64,000 nucleotides of DNA from Nocardioides marmorisolisilvae (GTDB taxonomy: Bacteria; Actinomycetota; Actinomycetes; Propionibacteriales; Nocardioidaceae). Positions within the stretch are counted from its first letter, which is position 1; every line of letters begins with the position of its first letter. Of the stretch, positions 1 through 9,748 are shown one piece after another. The notes under the pieces were generated by a model. It was given only the letters and a program-made list of their open reading frames with translations, made no database searches and had not been told where the DNA came from. Both the position numbers and the translations under genes were made by a program. Location of the stretch: positions 3,162,001-3,226,000 of the forward strand of contig NZ_CP134227.1 of the NCBI RefSeq assembly GCF_031656915.1. Direction: 5' to 3'.

Positions 1-174
1 GTTTGCCACGAGATTCCCCCTTCAGGGCGTTGCGTCGATGTCCACGAGTCAAGGACAGGCCAACGCTACATCGCCGCCCGGTCTCGGACCCAGCCCGATC
101 CTGCCCACAATCGGGCCGGCCTAACCGCCCCCTCGACGCCGCGCGAGCCCCGGCCAGCGGGCCTCCGGCGATGC

Positions 175-1017
175 TCAGCCGAGCCAGTCCATGGTGTCCG
201 GGTGGGGCCCCTGCCGGCCGTCCTCGCCGCGGTCGAGGCCATCGATCGCGGCCATATCCTCGTCGCTGAGCTCGAAGCCGAAGACGTCGAAGTTCTCCCG
301 CATCCGCTCGGTGTGGGTGGTCTTGGGGAAGACGACGTCGCCGCGTTGGAGCGCCCAGCGCAAGGCGACCTGGGCCGGTGTCTGCCCGAGCCGCTCGGCG
401 ATGCCGACGATGACCGGGTCATCGCCGACCTTGCCCTGGGCGATCGGTGCCCAGGCCTCGGTCACGATGCCTGCCGCCCGGTTCGCCTCGCGCACGGCCG
501 CGTTGCCGAAGAAGGGGTGCACCTCGACCTGGTTCACCGCGGGAACGCCCTCGGTCTGCGCCGCGAGCCGCTCCAGGTGGGCGGGTTGGAAGTTGGATAC
601 CCCGATGGAGCGTGCCCGGCCGTCGCGCTGGAACTCGACGAGGGTCTCCCAGGTCGAGACGAAGTCGCCGCCGTACTGCGTGGGCAGCGGCCAGTGGATC
701 AAGAACAGGTCCACGTGGTCGGTGCCGAGCCGGGTCAGCGTCTCGTCGAAGGCGCGTCGGGCGTCGTCGGGGCGGTGGAAGCCGTTGTTGAGCTTGCTGG
801 TGACGAAGACGTCGTCTCGCGCGAGCCCCGAGGCGGCGATGGCCTCGCCGACGCCGGCCTCGTTGCGGTACATCTGAGCCGTGTCGATGTGGCGGTAGCC
901 GACCTCCAGTGCTCGCGAGACCACGTCGGCGGTCTCTGCGGGCGGCACCTGGAAGACGCCGAAGCCGAGCTGGGGGATGGTGTTGCCGTCGTTGAGGGTC
1001 ACGTTGGGAACAGTCAT
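175..1017 (-). CDS. Aldo/keto reductase
   Basis: The 280-aa product is a cytosolic NADPH-dependent aldo/keto reductase of the 2,5-diketo-gluconate reductase (AKR5) type. The family tetrad is visible: Asp and Tyr in HIDTAQMYRNE, Lys in VTSKLNNG and His in LFLIHWPLP. The phosphate-binding end of the barrel shows as VFPKTTHTERMRENF. The length is normal for the family. It is transcribed away from dnaK. An in-frame ATG three codons upstream (1026) is an equally possible start. The physiological substrate cannot be read from the sequence; carbonyl detoxification is a family-level guess. Confidence 0.88.
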   Translation of the reverse strand: MTVPNVTLNDGNTIPQLGFGVFQVPPAETADVVSRALEVGYRHIDTAQMYRNEAGVGEAIAASGLARDDVFVTSKLNNGFHRPDDARRAFDETLTRLGTDHVDLFLIHWPLPTQYGGDFVSTWETLVEFQRDGRARSIGVSNFQPAHLERLAAQTEGVPAVNQVEVHPFFGNAAVREANRAAGIVTEAWAPIAQGKVGDDPVIVGIAERLGQTPAQVALRWALQRGDVVFPKTTHTERMRENFDVFGFELSDEDMAAIDGLDRGEDGRQGPHPDTMDWLG

Positions 1018-1113
1018 GAACCGCATGACAAGCGGCGGGCCCGAGGTATTCCGACGTCCCGCGGCCGTACGGGAACAATCCCCGAGCAGGCTGCGTTGGC
1101 ACCCATGATGAGA

Positions 1114-1134
1114 CTTGAGTTGTAATGACTCAAC
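1114..1134. promoter_or_regulatory. HAIR operator upstream of dnaK
   Basis: CTTGAGT, seven bases, then ACTCAAC matches the HspR-associated inverted repeat (CTTGAGT-N7-ACTCAAG) at all but the last base. It lies about 90 bp before the dnaK start and just upstream of a TTGACA box. hspR is the fourth gene of the operon it would control, so autoregulation is expected. Confidence 0.9.
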
Positions 1135-1138
1135 TTGT

Positions 1139-1168
1139 TTGACACACTCCGGGCAGCGTGAGCACAGT
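1139..1168 (+). promoter_or_regulatory. Candidate dnaK promoter
   Basis: A TTGACA hexamer (1139-1144) is followed after 18 bp by CACAGT (1163-1168). The HAIR element abuts the -35 box, where bound HspR would block RNA polymerase. The -10 box is imperfect, so the exact promoter is uncertain. Confidence 0.45.
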
Positions 1169-1222
1169 GCCCGGAGAGGGACCCGAGAAACCTGTGCACC
1201 AAGAGCGAAGGTAGGAAACACC

Positions 1223-3084
<1,862 letters not shown>

Positions 3085-3088
<4 letters not shown>

Positions 3089-3720
3089 CCACCGGACCCC
3101 AGGACGGACCCCTCGAGGAGGAGGCCCCGCTGCCGGGGCCTCCTCCCGGGGGAGCCGCGGATCAGCCGGACGAGGCCGACGCCGAGCGGGCGGCGGCCGA
3201 GTCCGAGCCGGCCGGCGTGACCGATCCCGGCGACCGAGCCGGCGCGACACCCGCGTTGGAGCAGGAGCTCGCCGAGCGCACCGCCGACCTCCAGCGGATC
3301 CAGGCCGAGTTCCTCAACTACAAGCGGCGGGTCGACCGTGACCGCGAGCTCGTGCGTCAGAACGCCGTGTTCGCAGTGCTCAGCCCCATGCTCGACGTAC
3401 TCGACAGCATCGACCGGGCCCGCGAGCACGGTGAGCTCGAAGGCGGGTTCAAGGGCGTCGCCGACCAGCTCGAGAGGATCGTGTCCGGCCTCGGCCTGAC
3501 TCGGTACGCCGAGCCCGGGGACGCGTTCGACCCGTTGCTGCACGAGGCGCTGTCGCACATCGGCACCGACCCCGGCGTGTCCGTGGTGACCTGCAAGCAG
3601 GTCGTCAAGTCCGGCTACCGGATCGGCGACCGGGTGGTTCGCGCCGCCCAGGTGCTGGTGGTGGACCCCGCCGAGATGACCGAGCCCGCCGAGCCGGCGG
3701 AGTCGTCAGACGACGAGTGA
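3085..3720 (+). CDS. grpE: Nucleotide exchange factor GrpE
   Basis: This 211-aa cochaperone exchanges ADP for ATP on DnaK. The first 55 residues or so are acidic and Pro/Glu-rich. The long helix follows (AELQ-like repeats, [13 protein letters not shown]), then the compact beta domain ending in [14 protein letters not shown]. The GTG start overlaps the dnaK stop as GTGA, implying translational coupling. It is the second gene of the HspR-controlled operon. Confidence 0.95.
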
Positions 3721-3739
3721 GGAGAGGAGGGGTGGTTCG

Positions 3740-4897
3740 ATGAACAACGCCGACTGGGCGAACAAGGACTTCTACAAGGTCCTCGGTGTCGCGAAGGACG
3801 CGGATGCAGCCACGATCAAGAAGGCCTACCGCAAGCTCGCGCGGGCGAACCACCCCGACGGGCACCCGGGGGACACCGCCGCGGAGGAGCGCTTCAAGGA
3901 GGTGGCCGAGGCCTACGACGTCCTCGGTGACGCCGCCAAGCGCAAGCAGTACGACGAGATGCGCTCGATGTTCGCCTCGGGCGGCTTCCCCGGCGGGTTC
4001 CCGGGTGGCTTCGGCGGCCCTTCGACGGGCTCAGGGACCGGCGCCGGGCGGCCCGGAGGGCAGGGCTTCGACATCGGCGACCTGTTCGGGGACCTCTTCG
4101 GTGGCCGTGGCGGCGGGTTCGGCGGCCGGGCCCGGGCTCCACGGCCGAGCAGGGGCGCCGACCTCGAGACCGAGACCACCTTGTCGTTCACCGACGCGAT
4201 CGACGGCACCACCATCGCGCTGCGGCTGTCCTCCGACGCGCCGTGCCCGACCTGCAGCGGCACCGGCGGCAAGCCCGGCACCCGCCCGCACATCTGCCCC
4301 GAGTGCGAGGGCAGCGGCATGGTGGTCAGCTCGGTCGGCGGCGCCTTCTCGATGAACGAGACCTGCCCGGTCTGCCACGGCCGCCAGCTGGTGTACGACG
4401 AGGCCTGCCCGACCTGCCACGGCTCCGGCCGGGGCACCTCGGACCGCACCATCCAGGCCCGCATCCCGGCCGGGGTGAAGGACGGCCAGCGGATCCGGCT
4501 GAAGGGCAAGGGCGCCGCCGGCGACCAGGGCGGACCGAACGGGGACCTCTTCGTCACCGTCCGGGTCAGGCCGCACAAGCTGTTCGGTCGCAAGGGCGAC
4601 TCGCTCACCCTCGACGTCCCGGTGTCCTTCGACGAGGCCGCCCTTGGTGCGGAGATCAAGGTGCCCACCCTGGGCGGCAGCCCGGTGACCCTGCGGGTGC
4701 CGCCGGGCACGCCCAACGGCAGGGTGATGCGGGTCCGCGGCCGCGGCGTACCCCGCCGGGACGGCACTCGCGGCGACCTGCTGGTCACCATCGACGTACA
4801 GGTCCCGGCCACGCTGGGCGACGACGCCCGGGCCGCGGTCGAGGCCTACCGGGCCGCGAACCACGGCGTCGACCCACGCGCAGGGCTGGTGTCGTGA
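3740..4897 (+). CDS. dnaJ: Chaperone DnaJ (type I Hsp40)
   Basis: This 385-aa cochaperone stimulates DnaK ATPase activity and delivers clients. The J domain (about residues 8-75) has the HPD motif in ANHPDGHPG. A Gly/Phe-rich linker (about 80-135) follows, then four Cys-x-x-Cys zinc-binding repeats (CPTCSGTG, CPECEGSG, CPVCHGRQ, CPTCHGSG), of which the third lacks the usual Gly-x-Gly. The C-terminal substrate domain comes last. A short interspersed-repeat-like sequence lies inside the linker (4018-4039). The stop overlaps the hspR start by one base. Confidence 0.95.
   Translation: MNNADWANKDFYKVLGVAKDADAATIKKAYRKLARANHPDGHPGDTAAEERFKEVAEAYDVLGDAAKRKQYDEMRSMFASGGFPGGFPGGFGGPSTGSGTGAGRPGGQGFDIGDLFGDLFGGRGGGFGGRARAPRPSRGADLETETTLSFTDAIDGTTIALRLSSDAPCPTCSGTGGKPGTRPHICPECEGSGMVVSSVGGAFSMNETCPVCHGRQLVYDEACPTCHGSGRGTSDRTIQARIPAGVKDGQRIRLKGKGAAGDQGGPNGDLFVTVRVRPHKLFGRKGDSLTLDVPVSFDEAALGAEIKVPTLGGSPVTLRVPPGTPNGRVMRVRGRGVPRRDGTRGDLLVTIDVQVPATLGDDARAAVEAYRAANHGVDPRAGLVS
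4018..4039 (+). repeat. Short interspersed repeat-like sequence inside dnaJ
   Basis: The sequence around CCTTCGACGGGCTCAGG resembles the CCTTCGACaaGCTCAGG-type repeat I remember being scattered through many GC-rich genomes. It lies in frame and encodes part of the flexible Gly-rich linker (PSTGSGT). Only one copy was noticed in this window, so the assignment rests on memory of the motif. Confidence 0.45.
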
Positions 4898-5325
4898 TGG
4901 CACGCGACGGCTCGCGCGGCGCCCCGCGACCACCGGGGCCGAACGTCCCGGTCTACGTGATCAGCGTGGCCGCCGAGCTCACCGGTCTGCACCCGCAGAC
5001 CCTGCGTCAATACGACCGGCTCGGGCTGGTCTCCCCAGGACGGACCGGCGGTGGTGGCCGGCGCTACTCGCTGCAGGACATCGAGCTGCTGCGCGAGGTG
5101 GTGGAGCTCACCTCGAGCGGCATCGGCCTGGAGGGCGTTCGTCGGATCCTCGACCTGGAGAACCAGGTCGCCGCGCTGCGGGCGCGCAACGCTGAGCTGC
5201 GCAGCCGCACCAGGGACCTCGAGGCCGCCCTCGCGGACGCAGTGACGGCACTGCGCGGCAGGAGGCCCAACCTGCCTGCGCTCCGGCCTGACGGGATCGT
5301 CAGCCGGTTCGAACCCGGACCTTGA
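4897..5325 (+). CDS. hspR: Heat-shock repressor HspR (MerR family)
   Basis: This 142-aa MerR-type repressor binds HAIR operators; DnaK acts as its corepressor in actinobacteria. The winged helix-turn-helix is clear (YVISVAAELTGLHPQTLRQYDRLGLVSPGR, about residues 17-46). It is followed by GGGRRYSLQDIELLREV and a C-terminal coiled coil (LENQVAALRARNAELRSR). The ATG overlaps the dnaJ stop (TGATG), so the repressor is made from the operon it controls. HAIR sites at dnaK and clpB are its obvious targets here. Confidence 0.95.
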   Translation: MARDGSRGAPRPPGPNVPVYVISVAAELTGLHPQTLRQYDRLGLVSPGRTGGGGRRYSLQDIELLREVVELTSSGIGLEGVRRILDLENQVAALRARNAELRSRTRDLEAALADAVTALRGRRPNLPALRPDGIVSRFEPGP

Positions 5326-5417
5326 GCCGGCACCGGGCCGTTCGGCCACGCGCTGAGAAGCAGTGACGGATACCCGCAGTAACGGATAACCTCAGCACGT
5401 TCCGGGTCGGCGAGGCG

Positions 5418-6758
5418 ATGGGCGGGAAGATGACACACACGTCGCCACTGACGGTGGACTGGTTCTTCCAGCACGCCGACCTGCACGACTGGATCCACAT
5501 CCTCACGATTCCGGTCTTCACCGGGGTCGTCGGCTGGCTGATCAACTGGACCGGGTTGATCATGCTCTTCTCGCCGGTCCGCTTCCACGGCATCACCGTC
5601 CCCGGCCTGCGTCAGCTCTCCCGCGTCCTGCCGCGCAAGGTCCAGGAGGTTCCCGGCTTCCTCCAGGGCGGCATCGGTTGGCAGGGCATCGTCCCGGCCC
5701 GCGCAGCCAAGATGGGCTCGATCGCCGTGGACAAGGCGATCGCCAAGCTGGGCACGCCGCGCGAGTTCTACACCCAGCTCGAGCCGGACAAGATCGCCGA
5801 GCACATCGTCACGGTCTTTCAGCCCGAGATGCCGCAGATGATCGAGCAGATCATGACGCGTGAGCACCCCGCGCTCTGGCGGGACCTGCCGCGCCCCGCG
5901 CGCCAGGCCGTGATCGCCCGGGTACAGGCTCAGATGCCGGTGGTGGTGCGCGGGATCACCGACGAGATCGGTGTGCACATCGACCAGCTGCTGGATCCGA
6001 AGATCATGGTGATCGAGCACTTCCGCGCCAACCCGGCCCTGGTCGTGCGGATCTTCCGCGACTTCGGCCAACGTGAGCTGAACCTGATGGTCGCGTTCGG
6101 CTTCATCTTCGGGTTCCTGCTCGGCATCCCGGTCGCGATCATCGACCACTGGTTCGGGATCTGGTGGTTGCTCCCGCTGCTCGGCGTGCTCGTCGGGTGG
6201 ACCACCAACGCGCTCGGCATGTGGCTCATCTTCGAGCCGCCTGAACCTCGGCGGATCCTCGGCATCAAGGTGCACGGGCTGTTCCTGCGCCGGCAGGACC
6301 AGGCGGCCGAGGTCTACGCCCAGATCATCGCCGACGACGTGATCACGCTCGAGCGGATCGGCGACTTCCTGCTCGACGGACCGCGTGGCGACCGGACCAG
6401 GCAGATGCTGGCCGCGGCGATGCGGCCAGCGATCGACCAGGCAGCCGGGCCGGTGCGCGGCGCGGTCCGGATCGCGATCGGGGCGCGACGATTCGACAGC
6501 ATCCGGGACGCGGTGGCCACCGAGGCGGTGGACCGGACGATCACCCCGTTCCGCGACCCTGAGTTCAGCAGACGACAGGCCGACAAGATCCGCACGCTCG
6601 TGGCCAGACGCACCAAGGAGCTGCCGCCGCGGGACTTCGTGGAGATGATGCGCTCGGCGATCAAGGAGGACGAGTGGATGCTCTACGCCCACGGGGCGGT
6701 CATGGGCTTCGCCGGAGGGGTCGTGCACCTGCTGCTGTTCAACGTGTGGCTGGCATGA
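5418..6758 (+). CDS. DUF445 family membrane protein
   Basis: This 446-aa protein of unknown function belongs to the DUF445 family. A hydrophobic segment near residues 28-55 (FTGVVGWLINWTGLIMLFSP) matches the family signature. Two more segments lie near 215-275 (FGFIFGFLLGIPVAI, LLPLLGVLVGW), and a terminal one ends the protein (FAGGVVHLLLFNVWL). A second start lies at 5430. The stop overlaps the next start as ATGA, so the downstream Abi-alpha-like gene is probably translated with it. The family is thought to act in the envelope; no reaction is known to me. Confidence 0.8.
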   Translation: MGGKMTHTSPLTVDWFFQHADLHDWIHILTIPVFTGVVGWLINWTGLIMLFSPVRFHGITVPGLRQLSRVLPRKVQEVPGFLQGGIGWQGIVPARAAKMGSIAVDKAIAKLGTPREFYTQLEPDKIAEHIVTVFQPEMPQMIEQIMTREHPALWRDLPRPARQAVIARVQAQMPVVVRGITDEIGVHIDQLLDPKIMVIEHFRANPALVVRIFRDFGQRELNLMVAFGFIFGFLLGIPVAIIDHWFGIWWLLPLLGVLVGWTTNALGMWLIFEPPEPRRILGIKVHGLFLRRQDQAAEVYAQIIADDVITLERIGDFLLDGPRGDRTRQMLAAAMRPAIDQAAGPVRGAVRIAIGARRFDSIRDAVATEAVDRTITPFRDPEFSRRQADKIRTLVARRTKELPPRDFVEMMRSAIKEDEWMLYAHGAVMGFAGGVVHLLLFNVWLA

Positions 6759-7687
6759 CCGCCGCGGAGACCCCGGACCTGACGAACCGGTCGGCCGTGC
6801 CGGACACTGGTCGGGTGGACGACGACGCGGGCAACCGGCTCCCCGCCCGGTGGGACGGCGCCGCCGAGGCACTGCCGGGGATCGCCCGGATCGCGGGTAC
6901 GGCGTGGGCGCGGTCGGCCGCCTGGACGCTGGGCTCCTCGGTGCGGTCCGGCAAGCTGCTGGCCAAGGCGATGACGAACCCGGCCGCCGCCGGGGAGCTG
7001 GTCCAGGAGGTGGCCCGTGACCTCGCGGTGGCCACCCGCACGGTCTCCGATGTCGCACGGGCGGTGTCCGACGGAGTGCCGCTGCCCAGGGCCGTGCTCG
7101 ACGGAACGCTGACCTTCAGCGCCGCCGTACTACCCGAGGCGGAGGTCCGTCACGTGCGCCGCGAGCCGAGCCTGCGCGAGCGCGGCGAGGAGCTGCTGCA
7201 GCGTTCCCGCGACGTGTGGAGCGACGAGGAGCCGCACCCGGCCTACGCGCGGATCATCGATGAGCTCGCCCCGGACGAGGGCCGAATCCTGCTGCTCCTG
7301 CTCCGCGGTGGACCGCAGCCGTCAGTGGACGTCCGCACCGGCGGTCCGGTGGGGATGGTCAGCTCGTCGCTGGTCGCCGGTGGGATGAACATGATCGGAC
7401 CGCGGGCCGGAGTGCGCTACCTCGACGAGGTGCCGTCGTACCTGAACAACCTCTTCCGCCTCGGCCTGGTCTGGTTCTCGCGCGAGCAGCTCGAGGATCC
7501 GCTGGAATACCAGGTCGTCGAGGCTCAGCCCGACGTGCTCGAGGCGATGCACTCGACCCGGTTCACCAAGGTGGTGCGCCGCTCGATCCACCTCACCCCG
7601 TTCGGCCTCAACTTCTGCAAGACGTGCCTGGTCGACCGCGAGGAGACCACCGACCTGCCCACCCACCAGGTGCCGGACGAGAGCTGA
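6755..7687 (+). CDS. Abi-alpha (DUF4393-like) family protein
   Basis: This 310-aa protein begins at an ATG overlapping the stop of the DUF445 gene. The C-terminal two thirds resemble the Abi-alpha/DUF4393 group: an aliphatic run LLLLLRGGPQPSVDVRTG, then YLNNLFRLGLVWFSREQ and a closing LTPFGLNFCKTCL, which has the look of a winged-helix fold. The name comes from phage abortive-infection genes, but here the gene sits beside housekeeping genes and defence is unproven. Coupling to DUF445 suggests a shared envelope function. Confidence 0.6.
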   Translation: MTAAETPDLTNRSAVPDTGRVDDDAGNRLPARWDGAAEALPGIARIAGTAWARSAAWTLGSSVRSGKLLAKAMTNPAAAGELVQEVARDLAVATRTVSDVARAVSDGVPLPRAVLDGTLTFSAAVLPEAEVRHVRREPSLRERGEELLQRSRDVWSDEEPHPAYARIIDELAPDEGRILLLLLRGGPQPSVDVRTGGPVGMVSSSLVAGGMNMIGPRAGVRYLDEVPSYLNNLFRLGLVWFSREQLEDPLEYQVVEAQPDVLEAMHSTRFTKVVRRSIHLTPFGLNFCKTCLVDREETTDLPTHQVPDES

Positions 7688-7781
7688 AAGATCATCCGTC
7701 CGGCGGACTCCACAAGCCTGCGCACGTCCTAGCGTCATCGGGGCGGCGAGACGCGCCGCGGTGCGGACGACGGGTGGTCTC

Positions 7782-9170
7782 ATGCGTATGTGGAGGTCTC
7801 TGACAGCTTCCGGTGCGACCGTGCTGCTGACTGCGGCGGTGATGGCGCTACCCGGCACCTCCGCTTCGGCGGGTACGACGGGCGGCGGCGGGACGATCGT
7901 CTACGTGCACGCGCACAACGTCTGGATCGCGACGCCGGACGGAAGGGTCCACAAGCGGCTGACCACCAACGGAACCGCGGCGCACCCGTACGAGTATCCG
8001 TCGGAGGACGATCACGGCCACGTGCTCGCGATCCGGGACACCGGCTTCGTCGTGCTGGACCAGGCCGGCCATGTGCTGCACAGCTATGCGGCGCCGACGG
8101 TGGGCTTCGGCTTCCTCGAGTACGCCAGCATCTCGCCGGACGGTTCGACCATCGGGTACGCGTCCGGAGCCGTCCAGACCGACTGCGGGTTCGTGCCCTG
8201 CCACACCTTCACCGACCACTCGTGGGGCTACATCGACACGGCGACGGGCCGCTCAGTCGGTGGCGACGGATCCCCGGACGACGTGCGCACCGGCTCCTGG
8301 CTCGGCAACAAGCGCACGCTGCTCGGCGACACCGTCAACACGATGTCGGTCCATCCGGCGACAGCCGCGGACAAGACGCTGTGGTTCACCGACTGCGACT
8401 ACATCGATGACGACACCCCGCAGGACACGTGCCCGGGCAACCCCGGCTCGGAGTACTGGCACCTCTTCCCCGAGGCCTCGCCGTCCGGGACGGCCGTCGC
8501 GAGTGTGGTCATCGACCTGAACATCGACGGACCGGCGAGCGGCGAGGTGCCACGCACCACCTTCCTCGATGTGCTGGACACCCCGGACGTGCGGACCGGC
8601 AACCCGCCGGGACCGCCCACCGCGCCGCGCTGCACGCTCCCGGGCCAGGACACCGGTGGCGACGGCTTCCCCGGGATCCGTCAGGCCACTATCCAGACGC
8701 CGTCCTGGTCACCGGACGGGAGCGCGCTGGCGGTCGCGTTCAAGGGCGTCTCCGGCTGGCAGGTGTGGCGCATCGACGTGCCTGCCGACGTCAGCGACTG
8801 CGGCAGCTACGGCGGCGGCCCGATCATCGATGACGCCACCCAGCCGCGGTGGAGCCCGGCGCCGTACTCCCCACCCGCCCCGGTGACCAGGCGAACGACC
8901 AGGACGGCGCTCACCGTGTCCAGCCACCGGATCCGCAGGCACCACCGGCTGCGCCTCACCGTGCACGTGTCGCCGAGGTCGTCGACCGGCGCGGTCAGGC
9001 TGTTCGACCGCAGCCGTCGCCTCGGGCGGGTGTCGTTGCATCGAGGGGTCGCGACCTGGTCGACCAAGCGCCTCCGTGTCGGCAAGCACCGGCTGAGGGC
9101 GGCCTACGTCGGCGACGTCAGGAGTCGCGGCAGCCGCTCGAAGACGGTGCTGGTGAAGGTACGCCGCTAG
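7782..9170 (+). CDS. Secreted beta-propeller-like protein
   Basis: This 462-aa protein starts with a Sec signal (MRMWRSLTASGATVLLTAAVMA) that probably ends after ASAG. Repeats of the TolB/WD40-like type follow: TIVYVHAHNVWIATPDG, YASISPDGSTIGYASG and SWSPDGSALAVAFKG. The C-terminal 90 residues are Arg/Thr-rich and look like an Ig-like beta domain (HRLRLTVHVSPRSSTG). Paired Cys suggest disulfides outside the cell. The stop codon shares CTAG with the stop of the convergent MarR gene. Function is unknown. Confidence 0.7.
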   Translation: MRMWRSLTASGATVLLTAAVMALPGTSASAGTTGGGGTIVYVHAHNVWIATPDGRVHKRLTTNGTAAHPYEYPSEDDHGHVLAIRDTGFVVLDQAGHVLHSYAAPTVGFGFLEYASISPDGSTIGYASGAVQTDCGFVPCHTFTDHSWGYIDTATGRSVGGDGSPDDVRTGSWLGNKRTLLGDTVNTMSVHPATAADKTLWFTDCDYIDDDTPQDTCPGNPGSEYWHLFPEASPSGTAVASVVIDLNIDGPASGEVPRTTFLDVLDTPDVRTGNPPGPPTAPRCTLPGQDTGGDGFPGIRQATIQTPSWSPDGSALAVAFKGVSGWQVWRIDVPADVSDCGSYGGGPIIDDATQPRWSPAPYSPPAPVTRRTTRTALTVSSHRIRRHHRLRLTVHVSPRSSTGAVRLFDRSRRLGRVSLHRGVATWSTKRLRVGKHRLRAAYVGDVRSRGSRSKTVLVKVRR

Positions 9171-9688
9171 GCGCGCGGCCAGGGACGTCCCTCGAGCGCC
9201 TCGATCGAGGTGTTGAACCGGCGCAGCAGGTCCGTCAGCGCGGCGACGTCCGCATCGTCCCAGTCTGCGAGGACCTTCTCGATGCCCGCCCGGGCTGCCC
9301 GGCGGTCCGACCGGAGCCGGCGCAGGCCTTCCCGGGTCGGTCGGAGCAGCAACGCGGCGCCCCCCTCGGGGTCGGCGACGCGCTCGACCAGCCCGGCGGT
9401 GCGCAGGGCGGCCATCTGCCGATTGACCGTGGAGACGTCCAGGCTGAACGCCTCGGCGAGCTGGGCGAGGGTCAGCGGTCCGTGCTCGAGCCGTCCGAGC
9501 AGGTGGTAGCCGGAGCGGTCGAGGAGCATCTGCTCGTCGTGCTGCCGGCTGCGCAGTTGGTGTCGCGCGAGCAGCGCCAGCTCGACCTCGAGGCCCCCGG
9601 CGCCCGGGGTCGCCGAGGGTCCCTGCCTTCCGGAGCGTTGCGACCTGGTTGCCAACGTGACGGACCTCTCGGGATCGGTAGTGTGCAT
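9167..9688 (-). CDS. MarR family regulator of the divergent MFS gene
   Basis: This 173-aa winged-helix repressor has its DNA-reading region at GPLTLAQLAEAFSLDVSTVNRQMAALRTAGLV and its wing at RVADPEGGAALLLRPTREG. It is divergent to an MFS exporter, with a four-half-site array between them, which points to local control by an unknown ligand. The start is uncertain. ATG 9688 overlaps the last half-site. A TTG at 9655 with GAGAGG nine bases upstream would leave the operator entirely outside the gene. Confidence 0.85.
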   Translation of the reverse strand: MHTTDPERSVTLATRSQRSGRQGPSATPGAGGLEVELALLARHQLRSRQHDEQMLLDRSGYHLLGRLEHGPLTLAQLAEAFSLDVSTVNRQMAALRTAGLVERVADPEGGAALLLRPTREGLRRLRSDRRAARAGIEKVLADWDDADVAALTDLLRRFNTSIEALEGRPWPRA

Positions 9689-9714
9689 TCTACACATTAT
9701 GTGTACCATACACA
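9682..9714. promoter_or_regulatory. Four-half-site operator array between marR and MFS genes
   Basis: TGTGCA, TACACA, TGTGTA and TACACA follow one another at 9-bp intervals, separated by TTC, TTA and CCA. Neighbouring hexamers are inverted, giving two perfect 15-bp inverted repeats (9691-9705 and 9700-9714) and one with a mismatch (9682-9696). The position between divergent regulator and transporter fits a MarR operator that binds several dimers. Confidence 0.8.
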
Positions 9715-9748
9715 TGGGCCGATGGTCGGCCGATGATCAGGAGCTCTC

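Noticed and set aside
1-174. Possible gene fragment at the left edge
   Set aside because: The only open frame is Arg/Pro-rich and runs antisense into the aldo/keto reductase; nothing supports it.
1115-1222. Longer N-terminus for dnaK
   Set aside because: The extension runs through the HAIR operator and promoter and lacks Hsp70 similarity.
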